Notes: generated by a model from the sequence alone, not told the origin. 64,000 nucleotides of DNA from Kocuria rosea subsp. polaris (GCF_001483755.1 NZ_LQBK01000022.1:133992-197991), one strand, 5' to 3'; shown: positions 45,015 through 54,276, numbered from the stretch's first letter. Numbers and translations are program-made.

Positions 45015-47129
45015 GTGGCCAACCGATTGACCGGACAGTCCTCCGCCTATCTGCGCCAGCACGCGGACAACCCCGTGGACTGGCAGCCGTTCGACGCCGC
45101 CGCGTTCGCCGAGGCGGCCCGCCGCGACGTGCCGGTGTTCCTCTCCGTGGGCTACGCCGCCTGCCACTGGTGCCACGTGATGGCCCACGAGTCCTTCGAG
45201 GACCCCGAGGTCGGCGCCTACCTCAACGAGCACTTCGTGCCCGTCAAGGTGGACCGCGAGGAGCGCCCGGACGTGGACGCCACCTACATGGTGGCCACGC
45301 AGCTGATCACCCGCCAGGGCGGCTGGCCCATGAGCGCGTTCCTCACCCCGGACGGGCGGGCGTTCCACGCGGGCACGTACTTCCCGCCGCGGCCCGCGCA
45401 CGGCATGCCGTCCTTCCGGCAGGTCCTCGAGGCCGTGGCCGCCGCGTGGTCGACCCGCCGGGACGAGCTCGAGCAGGCCGCGGACACGGTCGCCCGGGCC
45501 ATCGCCGGGCAGGCCGAGGACCTGCGCTCCGCCCTTGCCGGCGGCGCCGTGACCGTGCCGGCGGCCGGGGAAGCGGAGGAGGACGGGCCGGACCTGGCCG
45601 CCGCGGCACTGGACGTGCTCCTGGCGGACGAGGACCCCGCGCACGGGGGCTTCGGCGGCGCCCCCAAGTTCCCGCCCTCCACGGTGCTGCTCCTGCTGGA
45701 GCGGCTCGCCGCCGGCGGGGCCCCGCGGACCGCGGACCGGGCGCGGGGCCTGCTCGGGCGCACCCTCGGCGCGATGTGCGGCTCCGCGCTGTTCGACCAC
45801 GTGGGCGGAGGCTTCCACCGGTACTCCGTGACCCGGGAGTGGTCCCTGCCGCACTACGAGAAGATGCTCTACGACAACGCCCAGCTGCTGCGGGCCTGCG
45901 CGCGGGCTGCGGTCGCGGACCCCGGCGCCGGCCACGCGCGGGCCGCCGCGGACACCGCCGGGTTCCTGCTGGCGGAGCTGCGCCTGCCCGGCGGGGCGTT
46001 CGCGTCCTCCCTGGACGCGGACACGGTCTCCGCGGACGGGGACGTGCACAGCGGCGAGGGCGCGTTCTACGTGTGGAGCCGGTCGGAGCTGCGCGAGGTC
46101 CTGGGCGCCGACCGCGGCACGGCCGTGGCCGACCTCATGGGCGTGGCGGCCGGGGCCCCGCAGCCCCTGCACCCCGGGCGGGTCCTGGACGGGACCGACC
46201 TGGCGCTGTGGGACGACGCCCGCCCCGAGCTCGCCGCCGCCCGCTCCCGGCGCCCCGCCCCGGCCCGGGACGACAAGGTCGTGGTCGGCTGGAACGGGAT
46301 GACGGTCACCGCGCTGGCGGAGGCCGGGGTGCTGCTGGAGGACCCGGCGCTCGTGCTCGCCGCCGAGGAGGCCGCAGCGCACCTGTGGGCGGTGCACTGG
46401 GACCCGTCCCGCCGGAGCCTGGCGCGCACCAGCCACGCGGGCTCGGCGGAGCGCTCGATCGAGGGCCTGCTCGAGGACTACGCGATGGTCGCCGAGGGCT
46501 TCCTCGCGCTGTACCGGGCCACCGGGGCGGCGCCCTGGTACGAGCGGGCCCGGGAGCTCGCCGACGTCGCCGCGGAGCGGTTCTCGCACCCGGGCCCGGA
46601 CGGCGGGCCGGAGCGGGTCTGGTCCGACCTGGCGGACGTCCCGGCGCCGCTGCTCGCGGCGGGCAGCTCCGGGCGGGCGGAGCCCCTCGACGACGTCACC
46701 CCGGCCGGGACGGCCGTGCTCGCCGCGGTGCACGTGGAGCTGTGGGCCCTGGAGGAGGACGAGCACCGGCTGGGGGCGGTCCCCTCCCTGCTGGGGCCCC
46801 TGGAGCTGCTGGCCCGCCGCTCGCCCCGCAGCGCCGGCCGGGCCCTGGCCGTGCGGGCGGAGCTCGGGTCCGCCCCGGCGCACGTGGTGCTCGCCGGCGG
46901 GACCGCCGAGGACAAGCTCGCGGCCCGGCGGGCCGTGGGCCCCGCCGCGGTGCTGAGCACGCGGGTGGTGGACGCCGACGCCCCGGGGGCGCCGGGCTCG
47001 GCCCGCGGGAAGGCCGCGCTCGGCGGGCGGTTCACGGTGTACATGTGCCGGGACTTCGCCTGCCGCGCCCCCGTGCACTCGGTCGCGGAGCTCCAGGAGC
47101 AGCTGGCCGGGGCGGACCCGCTCAGCTGA
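45015..47129 (+). CDS. Thioredoxin-domain/glycosidase-like protein of the YyaL (DUF255) family
   Basis: The 704 residues start with a DUF255 thioredoxin-like domain carrying CHWC (Cys50-Cys53) in YAACHWCHVMAHESF. An (alpha/alpha)6 barrel follows, resembling GlcNAc epimerases, with DEDPAHGGFGGAPKFPPSTV and SLDADT. The family is conserved from bacteria to human SPATA20, but the reaction is not established. GTG 45015 is preceded by GAGGAG. It follows the mca cluster. Its last eight bases overlap the convergent hemolysin III family gene. Confidence 0.9.
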   Translation: MANRLTGQSSAYLRQHADNPVDWQPFDAAAFAEAARRDVPVFLSVGYAACHWCHVMAHESFEDPEVGAYLNEHFVPVKVDREERPDVDATYMVATQLITRQGGWPMSAFLTPDGRAFHAGTYFPPRPAHGMPSFRQVLEAVAAAWSTRRDELEQAADTVARAIAGQAEDLRSALAGGAVTVPAAGEAEEDGPDLAAAALDVLLADEDPAHGGFGGAPKFPPSTVLLLLERLAAGGAPRTADRARGLLGRTLGAMCGSALFDHVGGGFHRYSVTREWSLPHYEKMLYDNAQLLRACARAAVADPGAGHARAAADTAGFLLAELRLPGGAFASSLDADTVSADGDVHSGEGAFYVWSRSELREVLGADRGTAVADLMGVAAGAPQPLHPGRVLDGTDLALWDDARPELAAARSRRPAPARDDKVVVGWNGMTVTALAEAGVLLEDPALVLAAEEAAAHLWAVHWDPSRRSLARTSHAGSAERSIEGLLEDYAMVAEGFLALYRATGAAPWYERARELADVAAERFSHPGPDGGPERVWSDLADVPAPLLAAGSSGRAEPLDDVTPAGTAVLAAVHVELWALEEDEHRLGAVPSLLGPLELLARRSPRSAGRALAVRAELGSAPAHVVLAGGTAEDKLAARRAVGPAAVLSTRVVDADAPGAPGSARGKAALGGRFTVYMCRDFACRAPVHSVAELQEQLAGADPLS

Positions 47130-47829
47130 GCATCGCGAGCATGATCGCCACGTAGTGCAGCGCGAAGCCCAGCACCGTGAAGGCGTGGAAGACCTCGTGG
47201 AAGCTGAACACCTCGGGCAGCAGCCGCGGGCGCCGGGTGCCGTACACCACGGCTCCGGTGATGTAGGCCACCCCGCCGGCGGCGGTGAGCGCGGCGGCCG
47301 GTGGGCTGGCCTGCCAGAACTGCGGGAGGTAGAAGAGGGCCAGGCAGCCCATCACCACGTACAGCGGGGTGTACAGCCAGCGGGGCGCGAGGGTCCACAG
47401 CAGCCGGAAGGCCACCAGGCCGGCGGCGCAGGACCAGATCACGACGAGCAGCAGCCGGGACTGCGCCGGGGCCAGCAGCGCGACGGCCAGCGGCGTGTAG
47501 GTGCCGGCGATCAGCAGCGCGATGTTCGAGTGGTCCATCCGGCGCAGGACCATGTGCAGCCGCCGGGGCCAGTAGGCGCGGTGGTAGATCGCCGACACGC
47601 CGAACAGCAGGATGCCCGTTCCGCCGTACACGGCGCACGCGATCCGCAGCTCGGTGCTGGGCGCCAGCAGGATCGCCACGAGGCCCAGAACGACGACGAC
47701 GGGCGTGAAACTCGCGTGGATCCAGCCCCGCCACGCGGGCTTGCGCTCCACGAGGTCCTCGATCCGGTGCTCGACCGCCTGCTCGACGCGGCCGGCGGCC
47801 CGGCCGACGGCGCCGTGCGAGTGCTCCAT
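47122..47829 (-). CDS. Hemolysin III/TrhA family membrane protein
   Basis: This 235-residue protein has seven transmembrane helices of the PAQR/hemolysin III fold. Conserved metal-site histidines appear in GVSAIYHRAYW, in RRMDHSNIALLIAGTYTP and in SFHEVFHAFTV. Bacterial relatives are implicated in membrane fluidity; the hemolysin name is historical. ATG 47829 has GGAAGG upstream, and TAAACT near 47881 on the minus strand is a likely -10 box. The 3' end overlaps yyaL by eight bases. Confidence 0.9.
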   Translation of the reverse strand: MEHSHGAVGRAAGRVEQAVEHRIEDLVERKPAWRGWIHASFTPVVVVLGLVAILLAPSTELRIACAVYGGTGILLFGVSAIYHRAYWPRRLHMVLRRMDHSNIALLIAGTYTPLAVALLAPAQSRLLLVVIWSCAAGLVAFRLLWTLAPRWLYTPLYVVMGCLALFYLPQFWQASPPAAALTAAGGVAYITGAVVYGTRRPRLLPEVFSFHEVFHAFTVLGFALHYVAIMLAMLS

Positions 47830-48003
47830 GATGATCCTTCCGGCGTGCTGTGCGTGAGTCCGACCGGTCTCCCACCGGGTAGTTTAGGAGGCGTCCCCGA
47901 GAGCCGGCCGGGTCCGTGACGGCCGCCACGTCCGGCACCGTGGCCCCCACCACGTCCGGGACCACCACCGACACCGTGCGCGAGAACCCGGGAGGAAGCA
48001 CAG

Positions 48004-48765
48004 ATGCCCAAGCCACGGCCGCTCTACCGGTTCTACGAGCGCCGGCTCTCCACCGGCCTCGACCCGCGGCGGCTGCCCAAGCACGTCGGCGTCCTCGTGG
48101 ACGGCAACCGGCGGTGGGCCAAGCAGTTCGGCGCCTCGACCGCGGACGGGCACAAGGCCGGGGCGCAGAAGATCGTCGAGTTCCTCGGCTGGTGCCGGGA
48201 GCTGGACATCGAGGTGGTCACCCTCTACATCCTCTCCACCGAGAACCTCAAGCGCCCGGCCGCCGAGCTGGAGCCCCTGCTCGAGATCATCTCCGACCTC
48301 ATGGACACCCTCACCGAGGCCGGCATCTGCCGGGCCCAGCCCGTCGGCGCGCTCGAGATGCTGCCGCCGCGGCTAGCGGACTGTCTGGCCGACCTCACGG
48401 AGCGCACCGCGGGCAACGCCGGACCGCACCTGAACATCGCGGTCGGCTACGGGGGCCGGCAGGAGATCGTGGACGCCGTGCGGGAGGTGCTCACGGAGGC
48501 GCTCGAGGCCGGCACGGACGTGCGGGAGCTCGCGCAGAGCCTGTCCGTGGAGGACATCTCCCAGCACCTCTACACGCGCGGGCAGCCGGACCCGGACCTG
48601 CTGATCCGCACCTCCGGCGAGCAGCGGCTGTCCGGGTTCCTCATGTGGCAGTCCGCCTACAGCGAGTACTACTTCTGCGAGGCCCTGTGGCCGGACTTCC
48701 GGCGCGTGGACTTCCTGCGGGCGCTGCGCGACTACGCGTCCCGGCAGCGGCGCTTCGGCGGCTGA
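48004..48765 (+). CDS. uppS: Cis-prenyl (Z-isoprenyl) diphosphate synthase
   Basis: The 253 residues belong to the undecaprenyl/Z-farnesyl diphosphate synthase family. The catalytic VDGNRRWAKQ (Asp33) and the FPP-binding LYILSTENLKRP block are present, as is the C-terminal RTSGEQRLSGFLMWQSAYSE. The neighbourhood (hemolysin III family gene, mca cluster) equals that of M. tuberculosis Rv1086, a short-chain Z-farnesyl diphosphate synthase, so the product may be Z-FPP rather than C55; a second family member elsewhere would be expected. ATG 48004 has GGGAGGAAG upstream. Confidence 0.9.
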   Translation: MPKPRPLYRFYERRLSTGLDPRRLPKHVGVLVDGNRRWAKQFGASTADGHKAGAQKIVEFLGWCRELDIEVVTLYILSTENLKRPAAELEPLLEIISDLMDTLTEAGICRAQPVGALEMLPPRLADCLADLTERTAGNAGPHLNIAVGYGGRQEIVDAVREVLTEALEAGTDVRELAQSLSVEDISQHLYTRGQPDPDLLIRTSGEQRLSGFLMWQSAYSEYYFCEALWPDFRRVDFLRALRDYASRQRRFGG

Positions 48766-48825
48766 GCGGACCCGGCCGCGCCCGTCGTCGTCCCCCGTCA
48801 TCGGTGCTGCCGCCGGCCCTGCCGC

Positions 48826-48870
48826 CGGCCCCTGACGTCGGCCCCTGACGTCGGCCCCTGACGTCGGCCC
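48826..48870 (+). repeat. Three and a half 13-base direct repeats upstream of phoH
   Basis: CGGCCCCTGACGT occurs three times in a row (48826-48838, 48839-48851, 48852-48864) with a partial fourth. Each copy contains TGACGT. It lies between uppS and phoH, 150-195 bases before the phoH start, and might be a cluster of regulator sites or a slippage product. Confidence 0.7.
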
Positions 48871-48940
48871 TCGCCGGCGCCGCCGCGGTCGTCCCGGGTC
48901 GTCGCGGGCAATTTCCGCGCCGTTCACCGTTTCTGCTCGC

Positions 48941-49024
48941 ATGGTGGGGCCGGTCCGCATACGTTGTCCTCAGGTGGACGGCGCGGACGCCGCCCACCGC
49001 ACCGGAGAGGAAGGGCCGCCATGA
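48941..49024 (+). CDS. 27-residue open frame coupled to phoH
   Basis: ATG 48941 opens a 27-codon frame reading [20 protein letters not shown] and a few more residues, ending in a TGA that overlaps the phoH ATG (ATGA). There is no ribosome site. In mycobacteria a small antitoxin-type gene (phoAT) precedes and overlaps phoH2, so a similar arrangement is conceivable; no sequence similarity is claimed. It could equally be chance. Confidence 0.3.
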   Translation: MVGPVRIRCPQVDGADAAHRTGEEGPP

Positions 49025-50370
49025 GCATCTCCAAGAAGCAGGAGCGCATCGTCGACATCACCGCCCCCCTGGGCGCCGGGGTGCGCTCCTACGTGATCGA
49101 CACCTCGGTGCTGCTGTCCGACCCCCGGGCGATCCTGCGCTTCGCCGAGCACCAGGTGGTGCTCCCCGTCATCGTGATCACGGAGCTGGAGGGCAAGCGG
49201 CACGACCCGGAGCTGGGCTACTTCGCCCGGCAGGCGCTGCGGCTGCTGGACGACCTGCGGGTGGAGCACGGCGGGCTCAACCGGCCCGTGCCCCTGGGGG
49301 ACGAGGGCGGGAGCCTCGTGGTGGAGCTCAACCACGTCTCGGACACCGTCCTGCCGGTGAGCTTCCGGCTCAAGGACAACGACTCCCTGATCCTGGCCGT
49401 GGCGCTGAGCCTCGCCAACGAGGGCAAGGACGTGTGCATCGTCTCCAAGGACCTGCCGATGCGGGTCAAGGCCTCCGCCCTGGGCCTCGAGGCCGAGGAG
49501 TACCGGGCCGAGTGGGTCGGCTCCGACGTCGAGTGGTCCGGGACCGCGGCGCTCGACGTACCCGACGACGTGGTGGACCGGCTCTACGGCGGTGAGGCCG
49601 TCGTGGTCCCGGGTGCCGAGGGGCTGCCGGCCAACACGGGCCTGACCCTGCACTCCGTGCGCGGCAGCGCCCTGGCCCGGGTCCGCGCCGACGGCTCCGC
49701 CCGGGTGGTGCGCGGGGACCGGGACGTCTTCGGCGTGCACGGCCGCTCCGCCGAGCAGCGCCTCGCGATCGACCTCCTGCTGGACCCCGAGGTGGGCATC
49801 GTCTCGCTGGGCGGGCGCGCCGGCACCGGCAAGTCCGCCCTGGCCCTGTGCGCGGGCCTGGAGACGGTGATGGAGCGCCGCGAGCACCGCAAGGTCATGG
49901 TCTTCCGGCCCCTCTACGCGGTGGGCGGCCAGGAGCTCGGCTACCTGCCCGGCTCCGAGGAGGAGAAGATGAACCCGTGGGGCCAGGCCGTCTTCGACAC
50001 CCTCGGGGCGCTGGTCTCGCAGGAGGTGGTCGAGGAGGTCCTCGACCGGGGGATGCTCGAGGTGCTGCCGCTCACGCACATCCGCGGCCGGTCCCTGCAC
50101 GACGCCTTCGTGATCGTGGACGAGGCCCAGTCCCTCGAGAAGAACGTGCTGCTCACCGTGCTCTCCCGGATCGGGCAGAACTCCAAGGTGGTCATGACCC
50201 ACGACGTCGCCCAGCGCGACAACCTCCGGGTGGGCCGCCACGACGGGGTGACCGCCGTGGTCGAGGCGCTCAAGGGCCACCCGCTCTTCGGCCACGTCAC
50301 GCTGACCCGCTCGGAGCGCTCGCCGATCGCCGCCCTGGTCACGGAGGTGCTGGGCGACCTGGACGGCTGA
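49021..50370 (+). CDS. phoH: PIN-PhoH fusion protein (PhoH2-type)
   Basis: The 449 residues join an N-terminal PIN ribonuclease domain ([12 protein letters not shown] with Asp27, [10 protein letters not shown], and a later [11 protein letters not shown] acidic site) to a C-terminal PhoH ATPase. The Walker A is [12 protein letters not shown] (Lys271) and the Walker B region [11 protein letters not shown]. PhoH2 proteins are sequence-directed RNA helicase-nucleases that can act in toxin-antitoxin fashion. ATG 49021 has GAGAGGAAGG upstream. A short open frame overlaps the start. A terminator-like hairpin follows. Confidence 0.93.
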   Translation: MSISKKQERIVDITAPLGAGVRSYVIDTSVLLSDPRAILRFAEHQVVLPVIVITELEGKRHDPELGYFARQALRLLDDLRVEHGGLNRPVPLGDEGGSLVVELNHVSDTVLPVSFRLKDNDSLILAVALSLANEGKDVCIVSKDLPMRVKASALGLEAEEYRAEWVGSDVEWSGTAALDVPDDVVDRLYGGEAVVVPGAEGLPANTGLTLHSVRGSALARVRADGSARVVRGDRDVFGVHGRSAEQRLAIDLLLDPEVGIVSLGGRAGTGKSALALCAGLETVMERREHRKVMVFRPLYAVGGQELGYLPGSEEEKMNPWGQAVFDTLGALVSQEVVEEVLDRGMLEVLPLTHIRGRSLHDAFVIVDEAQSLEKNVLLTVLSRIGQNSKVVMTHDVAQRDNLRVGRHDGVTAVVEALKGHPLFGHVTLTRSERSPIAALVTEVLGDLDG

Positions 50371-50393
50371 GCCCCGGCTCTGCCCGGCCTCCC

Positions 50394-50435
50394 GTCCGGG
50401 GCCCCGCCGCCGTCCCCGGGCGGTGGGGCCCGGAC
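50394..50435. terminator. Terminator after phoH
   Basis: Imperfect arms of 17-18 bases (50394-50411 and 50419-50435, one bulge) form a GC-rich stem between phoH and the convergent gene at 50484. Confidence 0.5.
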
Positions 50436-50483
50436 GTGCCGGGGGCCTCCGGAACCCCGGGGGCGCCAGGGGTCCGAGCGGCC

Positions 50484-51239
50484 TCAGGGGCCGACGGGCC
50501 AGGGCAGGTGCCGGCTCACGTCCGTGAGGTCCAGGCGCACCGAGGCGAAGAGGTCGTCGATGAGGTCCTCGTCCACGGCCTCGATGCGCAGGTCGTGGCC
50601 CGTGCCGGCCAGCGGCCCCTCGAGCACCTCGGAGCGGACGCAGATCGCCGTCCGCTCGTCGAGGAGCACCCGGGTGCGGGCCGGGGCGAGGGGGTGCCCC
50701 GGAGCGGCCGGGGCGTAGGCGTGGCCGGGGACCACCACGGCGTCGCGCACCCGCCGCCCGTGGTGGGTGCCGGTGCTGACGTCCTCGACCGTGCAGGGCT
50801 GCCGCTCCGGCAGGTAGGGCGGCACGGGGGCGTCCCCGGCCAGCTCGACCGGGTCGAGGATGGCCTGCCAGCGTCCGCCGCCGAACACGGGGTCTCCGTA
50901 GGCCGCCTCGGGCCGGCGCTCCACGAGCCCGGAGTCCGTGTACACCGGGGCCACGAGGCGCGGCGCCAGCAACCACGAGGCCGGGGTCGAGGCGACGTAG
51001 AAGTCGTCGAGCGACTGCTCCCGCGTGCCGGCCGTGTACAGCGGGGTGCCGTCCAGGGCCTCGACGCGCAGAGCGTCCGGGCGGCGGACCCAGGCCCGGA
51101 CGGGCTCGCGGGGCACGGTGCCCTCGGGGGCCGGCCAGGACAGGACGAAGCGCACGGTGTCCCAGCGCCACGGCGAGGAGCGGCTCAGGGCCCGGAACTC
51201 GTCCGGGTCGGTGGGCGCGGGCACGGGGGAGCGGGGCAT
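50484..51239 (-). CDS. Uncharacterised actinobacterial protein
   Basis: The 251-residue protein is soluble, with no signal peptide or membrane helix. It begins with a Pro/Asp-rich segment and contains RALSRSSPWRWDTVRFVLSW and RAWVRRPDALRVEALDGTPL, suggesting a beta-rich fold remotely like lipoprotein-carrier proteins; that is only an impression. The start ATG 51239 has a TAGACT box six bases upstream. No family was recognised and no neighbour indicates a role. Confidence 0.7.
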   Translation of the reverse strand: MPRSPVPAPTDPDEFRALSRSSPWRWDTVRFVLSWPAPEGTVPREPVRAWVRRPDALRVEALDGTPLYTAGTREQSLDDFYVASTPASWLLAPRLVAPVYTDSGLVERRPEAAYGDPVFGGGRWQAILDPVELAGDAPVPPYLPERQPCTVEDVSTGTHHGRRVRDAVVVPGHAYAPAAPGHPLAPARTRVLLDERTAICVRSEVLEGPLAGTGHDLRIEAVDEDLIDDLFASVRLDLTDVSRHLPWPVGP

Positions 51240-51245
51240 GGGCCC

Positions 51246-51251
51246 AGTCTA
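51246..51251 (-). promoter_or_regulatory. -10 box (TAGACT) for a leaderless start at 51239
   Basis: On the minus strand TAGACT, then GGGCCC, then ATG 51239. Confidence 0.55.
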
Positions 51252-51303
51252 GGGAGCGGTCCCGGGCGTCCACAGGAGTCCTGCCCGGCACGCGGACCGG
51301 GGC

Positions 51304-51309
51304 TACGAT
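51304..51309 (+). promoter_or_regulatory. -10 box (TACGAT) overlapping an upstream ATG, favouring GTG 51317
   Basis: TACGAT ends seven bases before GTG 51317. Its last two bases belong to an in-frame ATG at 51308, which would lie upstream of the predicted transcript start. Confidence 0.4.
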
Positions 51310-51316
51310 GCCCGGT

Positions 51317-51832
51317 GTGGGCACCTTCCTGACCGAGCAGCTCGCCCGCGGGGACGCCGCCGGCTGGACCGCCGTGGCGCTCGCGGTGCTCGGCACCGCC
51401 GTGCTCACAGCCGCGTGCGCGTGGCTGTGGCGCACGGACGTGCGGGAGCACCGCCTGCCCGGCCGCGTGGTGCGCCCGCTCTACCCCGTGTGCGGGGCGC
51501 TGCTGGGCGCGGCGGCGGTCGTGGCCGGCGAGCCCGTCCGGCTCCTGTGGATGCTGTGGGGCCTGGTGGTCGTGGGCGGGCTCTACGTCCTGCTCCGGCT
51601 GCTGAACCCGGCGGGGATGGGCATGGGCGACGTCCGGCTCTCGGGGCTGCTCGGCATGTGCCTGGGCTTCGTCTCCGTCTGGCACGCCGTGCTGGGGGCG
51701 GCGGCCGGGTTCGTGCTCGGCGGCCTGGCCGGGGCCGTGCTCGTGGCGCTGCGCCGGGTGGACGCCCGCTCCCGGGTGGCGTTCGGGCCCGCCATGATCA
51801 CCGGGGCCCTCGGCGTCCTCCTGCTGCTGTGA
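51317..51832 (+). CDS. A24 family prepilin-type peptidase, short form
   Basis: The product (171 residues from GTG 51317; 174 from ATG 51308) has about five transmembrane helices. The two catalytic aspartates of the A24 family are visible: one in WRTDVREHRLPG, the other in GMGMGDVRLSGLLG. The N-terminal methylase domain of full prepilin peptidases is absent. The likely role is processing of type IV or Tad-type prepilins, but no pilus genes are in the window. The promoter position favours the GTG start. Confidence 0.85.
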   Translation: MGTFLTEQLARGDAAGWTAVALAVLGTAVLTAACAWLWRTDVREHRLPGRVVRPLYPVCGALLGAAAVVAGEPVRLLWMLWGLVVVGGLYVLLRLLNPAGMGMGDVRLSGLLGMCLGFVSVWHAVLGAAAGFVLGGLAGAVLVALRRVDARSRVAFGPAMITGALGVLLLL

Positions 51833-51896
51833 CCCGTGCCGGCCTGCCAGAATGGGCCGGACCCCACCGACCGGCGACCCTGCACGAGGAGCCCGC

Positions 51897-52367
51897 ATGC
51901 CCACCCCCGAGTTCGTCCTGTCCCTGCGGGAGAAGATCGGCCACGACCTCCTGTGGCTGCCGGCCGTCACCGCCGTGGTGCTGCGCGACGACGGGCGGGT
52001 GCTGCTGGCCAGGCGCAGCGACAACGGCAACTGGGGACTGGTGAGCGGGATCGTCGAGCCCGGCGAGGAGCCGGCGGTCACGGCGGTGCGGGAGTGCCTC
52101 GAGGAGACCGGCGTCGTCGCCGTCGTGGAGGACCTCGTGGCGATCAAGGCGGGGGAGCCCGTGCAGTACCCGAACGGGGACCGCTGCCAGTTCCTGGACC
52201 ACACGTTCCGCTGCCGCTGGGTCTCCGGCGAGGCCCGCGTCAACGACGACGAGTCGCTCGAGGTCGGCTGGTTCGCCCCGGACGGCACCCCGCCGCTGCC
52301 GCCGCACCAGCGGGCCCGGCTCGACGCCGCCCTGGTGCACGACGGCCGCGCCCGCTTCGTGGTCTGA
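51897..52367 (+). CDS. Nudix hydrolase
   Basis: The 156-residue protein carries a perfect Nudix box from Gly51 to Val73 (GIVEPGEEPAV then RECLEETGV), with the metal-binding REVxEE-type glutamates Glu66, Glu69 and Glu70. It hydrolyses some nucleoside diphosphate derivative; the substrate is not predictable. ATG 51897 has GAGGAG at six-base spacing; an upstream in-frame ATG at 51852 lies in a CAGAAT box that may be the -10. It is 64 bases after the A24 peptidase. Confidence 0.88.
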   Translation: MPTPEFVLSLREKIGHDLLWLPAVTAVVLRDDGRVLLARRSDNGNWGLVSGIVEPGEEPAVTAVRECLEETGVVAVVEDLVAIKAGEPVQYPNGDRCQFLDHTFRCRWVSGEARVNDDESLEVGWFAPDGTPPLPPHQRARLDAALVHDGRARFVV

Positions 52368-52419
52368 GCCCGGACCTCGTTCCCGCCGGGCGCGCCCCCA
52401 GGACGCCACGAGAAACACA

Positions 52420-52458
52420 GTGTGCTTACTTGTGGGGCGGAGCACACGTTCCTAGACT
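52420..52458 (+). promoter_or_regulatory. Promoter with a dyad operator around the -35
   Basis: TTGTGG (52430-52435) and TAGACT (52453-52458) are separated by exactly 17 bases, the best matched promoter in the window. A perfect 7-bp inverted repeat, GTGTGCT at 52420-52426 and AGCACAC at 52441-52447, brackets the -35. This is the geometry of a regulator binding site. Confidence 0.65.
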
Positions 52459-52503
52459 CGGAAGCGTCCACCCGACGAGCACCAACGAGCAAGGAGGAAC
52501 GAC

Positions 52504-52749
52504 ATGCCCGCAGGACAGACCGGTTTCGACGACGTGACCTACGACCTGGTCTCCGTGCAGTACCACTCGCTCAAGGCAGGCCACGACTACGGCCAGTACG
52601 TGCGGGACGCCCGCAACGCCGGCCGCGACGACATCGCCGAGTTCTTCGAGCAGGTGATGAGCCAGGACGCCGAGCGTGCCCGGAAGTGCCACGAGTTCAT
52701 CAAGGAGCTCTCCACGTCCGACGAGTCCGGCCCGGCCGTGACCTCCTGA
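52504..52749 (+). CDS. Small uncharacterised helical protein, possibly stress-related
   Basis: The 81-residue protein is soluble and mostly helical, reading YDLVSVQYHSLKAGHDYGQY in its first helix and DDIAEFFEQVMSQDAERARK later. The spacing of His, Tyr, Glu and Cys recalls a half ferritin-like bundle, but this is an impression only. It has a strong AAGGAGG ribosome site and the best promoter of the window with a dyad operator. It stands alone and ends before a terminator shared with fumC, so it is a self-contained regulated gene. Confidence 0.75.
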   Translation: MPAGQTGFDDVTYDLVSVQYHSLKAGHDYGQYVRDARNAGRDDIAEFFEQVMSQDAERARKCHEFIKELSTSDESGPAVTS

Positions 52750-52784
52750 CCCGGTCCGGCGCGCGAGCCGCCGCCGCACGACGC

Positions 52785-52830
52785 GAGGGGTCGCGCCCGC
52801 CCAGGATCCTCCTGGCGGGCGCGACCCCTC
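52785..52830. terminator. Bidirectional terminator between the small stress-like gene and fumC
   Basis: Sixteen-base arms (52785-52800 and 52815-52830) extend further with one bulge around a small loop. It lies between convergent genes. Confidence 0.75.
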
Positions 52831-52848
52831 GGCGTGGGGAACGGCGGA

Positions 52849-54270
52849 TCAGGCGTTGGGGCCCGTCATGGTGGTGACGTCCAGCGCCCGGTCCAGCTGC
52901 TCCTCGGTGAGCCGGCCGTCCTCCACGTAGCCCAGGGCGACGGTCGCCTCGCGCACCGTCATCTTGTTCGCCACGGCGTGCTTGGCGATCTTCGCGGCGG
53001 CCTCGTAGCCGATGGCCTTGTTCAGCGGGGTCACGATGGACGGCGACGCCTCGGCGAGGAAGCGGCAGCGCTCCCTGTTCGCCTCGAGCCCGTCGATCAT
53101 CTTCTCCGCCATCACGCGCGAGGAGTTCGCGAGCAGCCGGACCGACTCCAGCAGGGCCGAGGCCATGACCGGGATGCCCACGTTGAGCTCGAACGCGCCG
53201 TTGGTGGAGGACAGCGAGACCGTGGTGTCGTTGCCGATCACCTGCGCGCAGACCTGGATGGTGGACTCGCAGATCACCGGGTTGACCTTGCCGGGCATGA
53301 TCGAGGAGCCGGGCTGGAGATCGGGGATCAGGATCTCGCCCAGGCCGGTGTTGGGCCCGGAGCCCATCCAGCGCAGGTCGTTGTTGATCTTCATGTAGCT
53401 GTAGGCGACGTTGCGCAGCTGGCCGGAGGCCTCGACCAGGCCGTCCCGGTTGGCCTGGGCCTCGAAGTGGTTGCGGGCCTCGGTGATGGGCAGCCCGGTC
53501 TCCTCGGCGAGCAGCTCGATCACGCGGGCGGAGAAGCCGGCGGGGGTGTTGATGCCCGTGCCCACCGCGGTGCCGCCCAGCGGGACCTCGGCCACGCGCG
53601 GCAGCGAGGACTGCACCCGCTCGATGCCGTAGCGCACCTGCGCGGCGTAGCCGCCGAACTCCTGGCCCAGGGTGACCGGGGTGGCGTCCATGAGGTGGGT
53701 GCGCCCGGACTTCACGACGTCCTGGAACTCCGCGGCCTTCCGCTCGAGGGACTCGGCGAGCTGCGTCATGGCCGGGACCAGGTCGTTGACCAGCGCGCCC
53801 GTGACGGCCACGTGCACGGAGGTCGGGAAAACGTCGTTGGAGGACTGGGAGGCGTTGACGTGGTCGTTGGGGTGGACCTCGACGTCCGTGCCCTCGAGCG
53901 CCTGGTTGGCGAGGGTCGCCAGCACCTCGTTGGTGTTCATGTTGGAGGACGTCCCGGAGCCGGTCTGGAAGACGTCGATCGGGAAGTGCTCGTCGTACTG
54001 CCCCGTGGCGACCAGGTCCGCGGCGTCCGCGATGGCCTTGGCGCGCTCGTCGTCGAGCACCCCCAGCTCCGCGTTCGCCCTGGCGGCGGCCTTCTTGATC
54101 TGCGCCAGCGCGACGATGTGCTGGGGCTCGAGCGGCTTGCCCGAGATGGGGAAGTTCTCGACCGCCCGCTGGGTCTGCGCGCGGTACAGGGCGTTCGCGG
54201 GAACGCGGACCTCGCCCATGGTGTCGTGCTCGATGCGGTACTCGGTGGTCTCTGCGGTGGTATCAGCCAT
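52849..54270 (-). CDS. fumC: Class II fumarate hydratase
   Basis: FumC hydrates fumarate to malate in the citric acid cycle. The 473 residues include the superfamily signature [11 protein letters not shown], the [16 protein letters not shown] substrate loop, and [20 protein letters not shown]. The start ATG 54270 is preceded by TAGACT with a six-base gap, so the mRNA is probably leaderless. It is iron-independent and oxygen-stable, in keeping with an aerobic organism. Confidence 0.96.
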   Translation of the reverse strand: MADTTAETTEYRIEHDTMGEVRVPANALYRAQTQRAVENFPISGKPLEPQHIVALAQIKKAAARANAELGVLDDERAKAIADAADLVATGQYDEHFPIDVFQTGSGTSSNMNTNEVLATLANQALEGTDVEVHPNDHVNASQSSNDVFPTSVHVAVTGALVNDLVPAMTQLAESLERKAAEFQDVVKSGRTHLMDATPVTLGQEFGGYAAQVRYGIERVQSSLPRVAEVPLGGTAVGTGINTPAGFSARVIELLAEETGLPITEARNHFEAQANRDGLVEASGQLRNVAYSYMKINNDLRWMGSGPNTGLGEILIPDLQPGSSIMPGKVNPVICESTIQVCAQVIGNDTTVSLSSTNGAFELNVGIPVMASALLESVRLLANSSRVMAEKMIDGLEANRERCRFLAEASPSIVTPLNKAIGYEAAAKIAKHAVANKMTVREATVALGYVEDGRLTEEQLDRALDVTTMTGPNA

Positions 54271-54276
54271 GGCGTC

